From JAQGMJ01 sp036271855 (GTDB lineage Bacteria > Pseudomonadota > Gammaproteobacteria > Burkholderiales > JAEUOS01), in the NCBI GenBank assembly GCA_036271855.1, contig DATAZV010000346.1:1-23058 (forward strand): DNA of 23,058 nucleotides, in the 5' to 3' direction. Shown here piece after piece: positions 19,474 to 23,058 of the stretch (positions are counted from its first letter, which is position 1; every line of letters starts with the position of its first letter). The position numbers and the translations under genes are program-made. Below the pieces are notes generated by a model that searched no databases, was not told where the DNA came from, and saw only the letters and a program-made list of their open reading frames with translations.

Positions 19474-20595
19474 ATGCTGAAGTCAATCTTACAAAATTTT
19501 CCTTCGCGCAAGCCGGCGCCGGCGCCGGGTTTGCCATCCGGCGCCGAAAGCGAGTTTTTCGACCACCTGATGGCGCGCTTTTTTTCCGGCCTGGATGAAC
19601 TGCAGGAAAACAATTTCGACTACGAGCGCTTCAATATCGCGCCCGGCACGCCCGTCGGAGGCGACGCCCGCAGGAGCTTCCTCTGGTATCAGATGATGCG
19701 CGAGCATCTTGCGCCGATGACCCAGGTGCGCAACCTGTTCAAGGACAAGGTCTCGCGCGACCTCTACGACGACTTGCTGCTGTACCGCCTGTCCGGGCAC
19801 GCCCACATGCGCCTGCCGACCAACAACGAACGGCACTGGGCGATGCGCGAAGCGGCGCGCGGCTATCAAACCGGGGACAGCGGCATCAGCGGATTTCCAC
19901 GGCCGCTGGGCCGCTTCGGCATCGAGTTTGACGGCGAGAGCATCGACCTGCAATGTTGGGAAGGCAATGTCGCCTGGACCTTCCTGATCAAGCAATACTA
20001 CTTCGGCCGCGAAGGCGTGGTGATCCAGGTCGAGCCGGGGGACATCGTGATCGACGCCGGTGCCTGCTTCGGCGACACCGCGCTGGCCTTTGCCGCCTCC
20101 GCCGGACCCGACGGCCGGGTGCTCGCCTTCGACATCATGCCCGGCCACCTCGAAGTGATTCGCGCCAACCTCGCCTCCAATCCACGGCTCGGGGGCCGTA
20201 TCGAAGCCGTCGAAGCCGCCTTGTCCGAAAGCAACGTCGAAATGCTGTACATCCATGGCGAAGGCCCGGGCGCATACGTCAGCGGCAATCCATCGCCGCA
20301 GGCGGTGACCGTCACCACCATCGATGAGATGGCCGCCCGGCGCCTGTTGCCGCGCATCGATTTCATCAAGATGGACATCGAGGGCGCCGAAGGCGCGGCC
20401 CTGCGCGGCGCGACGCGGAGCATCAAGCGCTGGCGGCCGAAGCTGGCGATCTCGCTCTACCACCGCCCCGCCGACATCTGGGAGTTGCCCCTGCTGATCG
20501 ATTCGATGGGCGTGGACTATGACTACTATCTCGACCACTACACCATACACACCGAAGAAACGGTGCTGTACGCGGTCCCGCGCCCGCCGGCCTGA
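19474..20595 (+). CDS. FkbM-family methyltransferase, intact paralogue (373 aa)
   Basis: The C-terminal half is a SAM-dependent methyltransferase of the FkbM type: motif I VIDAGACFGDTALAFAA (about 192-208), the acidic loop FDIMPGHLEVIRANL (about 219-233) and IDFIKMDIEGAEGAALRGA (about 295-313), followed by PKLAISLYHRPADIWELPLLI. FkbM enzymes O-methylate sugars or other hydroxyls in secondary metabolites, glycans or glycoproteins. The first 180 residues, with DFLD/EFFD-x4-RFF, NNFDYERF and LYDDLLLYRLSGHAHMRLP patterns, form an extra domain longer than usual and shared with the paralogue at 18125. A TPR/glycosyltransferase protein elsewhere in the window (2499-3863) could be a functional partner, but nothing links them directly. 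A strong terminator follows. Confidence 0.87.
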   Translation: MLKSILQNFPSRKPAPAPGLPSGAESEFFDHLMARFFSGLDELQENNFDYERFNIAPGTPVGGDARRSFLWYQMMREHLAPMTQVRNLFKDKVSRDLYDDLLLYRLSGHAHMRLPTNNERHWAMREAARGYQTGDSGISGFPRPLGRFGIEFDGESIDLQCWEGNVAWTFLIKQYYFGREGVVIQVEPGDIVIDAGACFGDTALAFAASAGPDGRVLAFDIMPGHLEVIRANLASNPRLGGRIEAVEAALSESNVEMLYIHGEGPGAYVSGNPSPQAVTVTTIDEMAARRLLPRIDFIKMDIEGAEGAALRGATRSIKRWRPKLAISLYHRPADIWELPLLIDSMGVDYDYYLDHYTIHTEETVLYAVPRPPA

Positions 20596-20608
20596 CCGGC
20601 TGCAGGAT

Positions 20609-20637
20609 AAAAAGGGCGCCAGAGGCGCCCCTTTTTT
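20609..20637. terminator. Bidirectional terminator between fkbM-like gene and boxB
   Basis: A G/C stem (AGGGCGCC / GGCGCCCCT) with an AGA loop is flanked by five A on the left and six T on the right, so it can stop transcription from either side of these convergent genes. Confidence 0.85.
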
Positions 20638-20650
20638 CCGGCCCGCGATA

Positions 20651-22075
20651 TCAGCTCAGCCGCACATACTCGTAATCCACCGGCAGGTTGTTGATGCCCC
20701 GGTCCGGCGGCGCGATCCACGCCGCCATCTTGCCGGGCTCGACCACGCGCTGCTGCAGGCTTTTGACGAAGCTGCGGTCTTCATCCGAAGGCAGCGCGGA
20801 CTTGAGCAGCGTGTCGTACTCGCCCTGGCTGATCGGCTGGCCGGCGAGGCCGGTGGGCACGTTGGCCCAGATGCCGATGCTGCGGTGAAAACGGTCCGAG
20901 GGCAGCTTGAGTTCGACATTGAAACCGGCGCGCTCGATCAGCTTGTTCCAGCGCTTGAAGCCGATCTCGCAGTCCTTGACGTATTCGTTGCGCGTCACCG
21001 CGTTCATCGCGTTGCGCATCGCCAGGTCTTCGGTCTTGACACCGCCGGCGCCGTCCGGCACTTCGAGCTTGTAGACGGTGTCGATTTCCTTGTGGTCGGG
21101 AAACTTGGCTTCGTCCGGGCGGCCCTTGATGCCGTTGGCAAAGTAGGAGCCGGCGTTGGATGACGATTCCGAGCCGAACAAATCCAGTGCGGAGGAGAAC
21201 CAGAAGTTCATGTACTTCTGCACCGTGGCGAGGTCGATGGCGCCGGCGGCGCGCACCTTCATGGGGTCGTCGCTGCCGATTTCCTTCATCACTTCCAGGC
21301 TGCGCCGGATCACCCGGCCGATGCCGGTCTCGCCGACGAACATGTGGTGCGCCTCTTCGGTGAGCATGAAGCGCGTGGTGCGCGCCAGCGGATCGAAGGC
21401 GGACTCGGCCAGGCTTTTCAGCTGGTATTTGCCGTCGCGGTCGGTGAAATAGGTGAACATGAAAAACGACAGCCAGTCGGAAATCGGCTCGTTGAAGGTG
21501 CCGAGAATGCGCGGCTTGTCCTGGTCGCCGGAGTGGCGCATCAGCAACTCTTCCGCCTCTTCGCGGCCGTCGCGGCCGAAGTAGGCGTGCAGCAGGTAGA
21601 CCATCGCCCACAGGTGCCGGCCCTCTTCCACATTCACCTGGAACAGGTTGCGCAAGTCGTAGAGCGAAGGCGCGGTGTGGCCGAGCAGGCGCTGCTGCTC
21701 GACGGAGGCGGGTTCGGTGTCGCCTTGGGTGACGATCAGGCGGCGAAACACGGAACGATATTCGCCCGGCACTTGCTGCCACACGTCTTCGCCCATGTGG
21801 TCGCCGAAGCCGATCTTGCGCTCCGCTTCCTGGTCCGCCAGGAAAATTCCCCAGCGATAGTCCGGCATTTTCACCGCGCCGTAGGAAGCCCAGCCTTGCG
21901 CATCGACGCCGATCGCGGTGCGCAGGTAAACGTCGTTGCCCTGGAAGTCCGACGGCCCCATGTCTTTCCACCAGTCGAGAAAAGCCGGCTGCCAATGCTC
22001 CAGCGCCCGCTGCAGGGTGCGGTCGCTGGCGAGATTGACGTTGTTCGGAATACGTTCGCTGTAATTGATCGACAT
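20651..22075 (-). CDS. boxB: Benzoyl-CoA 2,3-epoxidase, oxygenase component BoxB (474 aa)
   Basis: BoxB is the di-iron oxygenase that, with the reductase BoxA, turns benzoyl-CoA into its 2,3-epoxide in the aerobic hybrid benzoate pathway. Length matches known BoxB (about 473). The di-iron ligands described for Azoarcus evansii BoxB (E120, E150, H153, D211, E240, H243) line up one residue later here: E121, E151, H154 (EEGRHLWAM), D212 (YFTDRDGKY), E241 and H244 (TEEAHHMFVGETG). The start at 22075 (MSINYSERIPNNVNLASDR) has a GAGA-containing site upstream. It follows boxC by 16 bases on the same strand and ends at the bidirectional terminator, so boxC-boxB end the operon; boxA is not in the window. 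Confidence 0.97.
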   Translation of the reverse strand: MSINYSERIPNNVNLASDRTLQRALEHWQPAFLDWWKDMGPSDFQGNDVYLRTAIGVDAQGWASYGAVKMPDYRWGIFLADQEAERKIGFGDHMGEDVWQQVPGEYRSVFRRLIVTQGDTEPASVEQQRLLGHTAPSLYDLRNLFQVNVEEGRHLWAMVYLLHAYFGRDGREEAEELLMRHSGDQDKPRILGTFNEPISDWLSFFMFTYFTDRDGKYQLKSLAESAFDPLARTTRFMLTEEAHHMFVGETGIGRVIRRSLEVMKEIGSDDPMKVRAAGAIDLATVQKYMNFWFSSALDLFGSESSSNAGSYFANGIKGRPDEAKFPDHKEIDTVYKLEVPDGAGGVKTEDLAMRNAMNAVTRNEYVKDCEIGFKRWNKLIERAGFNVELKLPSDRFHRSIGIWANVPTGLAGQPISQGEYDTLLKSALPSDEDRSFVKSLQQRVVEPGKMAAWIAPPDRGINNLPVDYEYVRLS

Positions 22076-22091
22076 GTTCGTCTCGGCTTTC

Positions 22092-23058
22092 TTAAACTCG
22101 TTCCCAGTTGAATTTTGCTTTGCGACCGGTGCCGAACACCTTAAGCGCGCCATCCGCGCCCACCGCATTCGGCCGCTGGAAAATCCAGTTCTGCCAAGCT
22201 GAAAGACGGCCGAAAATGCGCGTCTCCATGGTCTCGGGGCCGCCGAAACGCAAGCTCGCTTCCAGCCCGGTGAGCGCATCGGGTGAGAGCGAGGCGCGCT
22301 CCTCGATCACCAGGCGGATTTCATCGGCCCAGTCGATATCGTCAGGCGCCACCGTGATCAGCCCGGCATCGGACGCAGCACGGGCGTAAACCTCCTGCCC
22401 GAGCAGCGCGCGCGCGCCCGCGACAGGTTGCGCCTCGCCCGAAAAACGCGTGGCGATGCGCGACAGGCCGTTGACCATCGGGTAAGTGCCGAAGTTAAGC
22501 TCCGACAGCACCACCGCGGGCGCGCCATCGCCGTCGGCCAGGTCCAGCATATAGCTGCGGTCCGCCGCCAGCGCCAGCTCCAGCAGCGTGCCGGCAAAAC
22601 AGGAACCCTCATCGATCACCGCGATCATCGTGCGCGAAGAAACATCCAGGCGCGCAAAGGTGCGGCGCAGGTGGCCGATGGTCTCGCGCACCAGCCAGTC
22701 GGCCGCATTTGCCTTCAACGCCGCATCCGCCGCCAGCACCTGAGCCGCGCTGCCGCGCGTCTTCAGCACCCAGACGCCGACTTCAAGTTCATTGGTGCGC
22801 AGATTGAGAATCGCATCATCCAGCTCGCGCGCCATCTGCAGCGGCCACCAGTTCGCGCCGGCCGCGTGGATCGCCGCGACGTCGCTCTCCGGCGCCTGCG
22901 CCGGTGCCGACACCGTAATGGTGGCGACACGCGCACCGCGGTCGACCTCCACCTCGACCGTCTCGTAGTGATATCCCTTGGCGTCGAATGAACGCTTCAG
23001 CGGCGTCAGTTCCACGCCCTTGCCGCCCGGGCGATCACTCGCCTGCGCCAGCTCTGCG
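22092..23058 (-). CDS. boxC: Benzoyl-CoA-dihydrodiol lyase (2,3-epoxybenzoyl-CoA dihydrolase) BoxC, N-terminus cut off
   Basis: The frame is open to the right edge of the window, so the visible 321 residues are the C-terminal part of a protein usually near 550. BoxC belongs to the enoyl-CoA hydratase/isomerase superfamily and opens the epoxide ring, releasing formate and an open-chain semialdehyde-CoA. Family stretches include NELEVGVWVLKTRGS, VIDEGSCFAGTLLELALAADRSYML, ELNFGTYPMVNGLSRIATRF and the C-terminal WQNWIFQRPNAVGADGALKVFGTG, which is typical of BoxC. A GTG at 23015 could be taken as a start but is internal: AELAQASDRPGGKG precedes it in frame. It is directly upstream of boxB. Confidence 0.95.
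   Translation of the reverse strand, partial: AELAQASDRPGGKGVELTPLKRSFDAKGYHYETVEVEVDRGARVATITVSAPAQAPESDVAAIHAAGANWWPLQMARELDDAILNLRTNELEVGVWVLKTRGSAAQVLAADAALKANAADWLVRETIGHLRRTFARLDVSSRTMIAVIDEGSCFAGTLLELALAADRSYMLDLADGDGAPAVVLSELNFGTYPMVNGLSRIATRFSGEAQPVAGARALLGQEVYARAASDAGLITVAPDDIDWADEIRLVIEERASLSPDALTGLEASLRFGGPETMETRIFGRLSAWQNWIFQRPNAVGADGALKVFGTGRKAKFNWERV

Noticed and set aside
18404..19537. A long antisense frame (377 codons) opposite the first fkbM-like gene
   Set aside because: Only its middle, 19267-19390, resembles a real protein tail. The rest mirrors the coding strand of the methyltransferase and is an artefact of high GC content.
1..23058. CRISPR arrays, insertion sequences, tRNA or rRNA genes
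   Set aside because: No regular repeat-spacer pattern, transposase, terminal inverted repeat or tRNA/rRNA-like sequence was seen; rnpB is the only RNA gene I could support.

Overview
This is a GC-rich window, dense with catabolic genes, that looks like a betaproteobacterium of the Burkholderiales/Rhodocyclales type that degrades aromatic compounds. The evidence is a Bug/TctC-type solute-binding protein, aerobic benzoyl-CoA pathway genes (boxB, boxC), a Rieske ring-hydroxylating oxygenase with a divergent LysR regulator, and a bacterial type A RNase P RNA. Species cannot be read from the sequence.

Layout. 1-1810 (-): a likely operon of fructosamine-kinase-family protein, 4-oxalocrotonate-tautomerase-like protein and an amidase-signature hydrolase that runs off the left edge. 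1868-3863 (+): a UbiX-type flavin prenyltransferase and a TPR/glycosyltransferase-like protein. 3880-5442 (-): an OsmC-family protein and a periplasmic Bug solute-binding protein. 5786-6151 (+): a small acidic protein of unknown function and a 50-residue DUF3309-type membrane peptide. 6201-9035 (-): tartrate/D-malate-type dehydrogenase, haloacetate dehalogenase-like hydrolase and a second alpha/beta hydrolase. 9164-9500 (-): rnpB. 9660-10427 (+): an exported alpha/beta hydrolase. 10430-11332 (-): LysR regulator, divergent from 11464-13259 (+), the Rieske oxygenase alpha and beta subunits. 13352-16376 (+): three consecutive paralogous response regulators. 16587-17039 (+): a VOC-family protein, convergent with 17141-17977 (-), a TauD/TfdA dioxygenase. 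18125-20595 (+): two FkbM-family methyltransferase paralogues, the first interrupted by an in-frame amber codon, separated by what looks like a decayed 3' end of an rtcB-like gene on the other strand. 20651-23058 (-): boxB and the 3' part of boxC, which runs off the right edge.

How the parts may work together. BoxC/BoxB open the ring of benzoyl-CoA under aerobic conditions. The Rieske oxygenase would attack another aromatic acid (anthranilate/salicylate-like by sequence motif), but no ferredoxin or reductase gene lies in the window. The Bug protein, dehalogenase, tartrate-type dehydrogenase, tautomerase, amidase, VOC and TauD proteins fit a general organic-acid and xenobiotic catabolic region.

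The least explained parts are the tandem response regulators, which share an N-terminal winged-helix-like domain and a conserved linker but have no sensor kinase nearby, and the duplicated FkbM locus, which shares a leader, carries an exact Gln-to-stop change and contains the rtcB-like remnant. All functional calls rest on reading motifs by eye; no database search was made.
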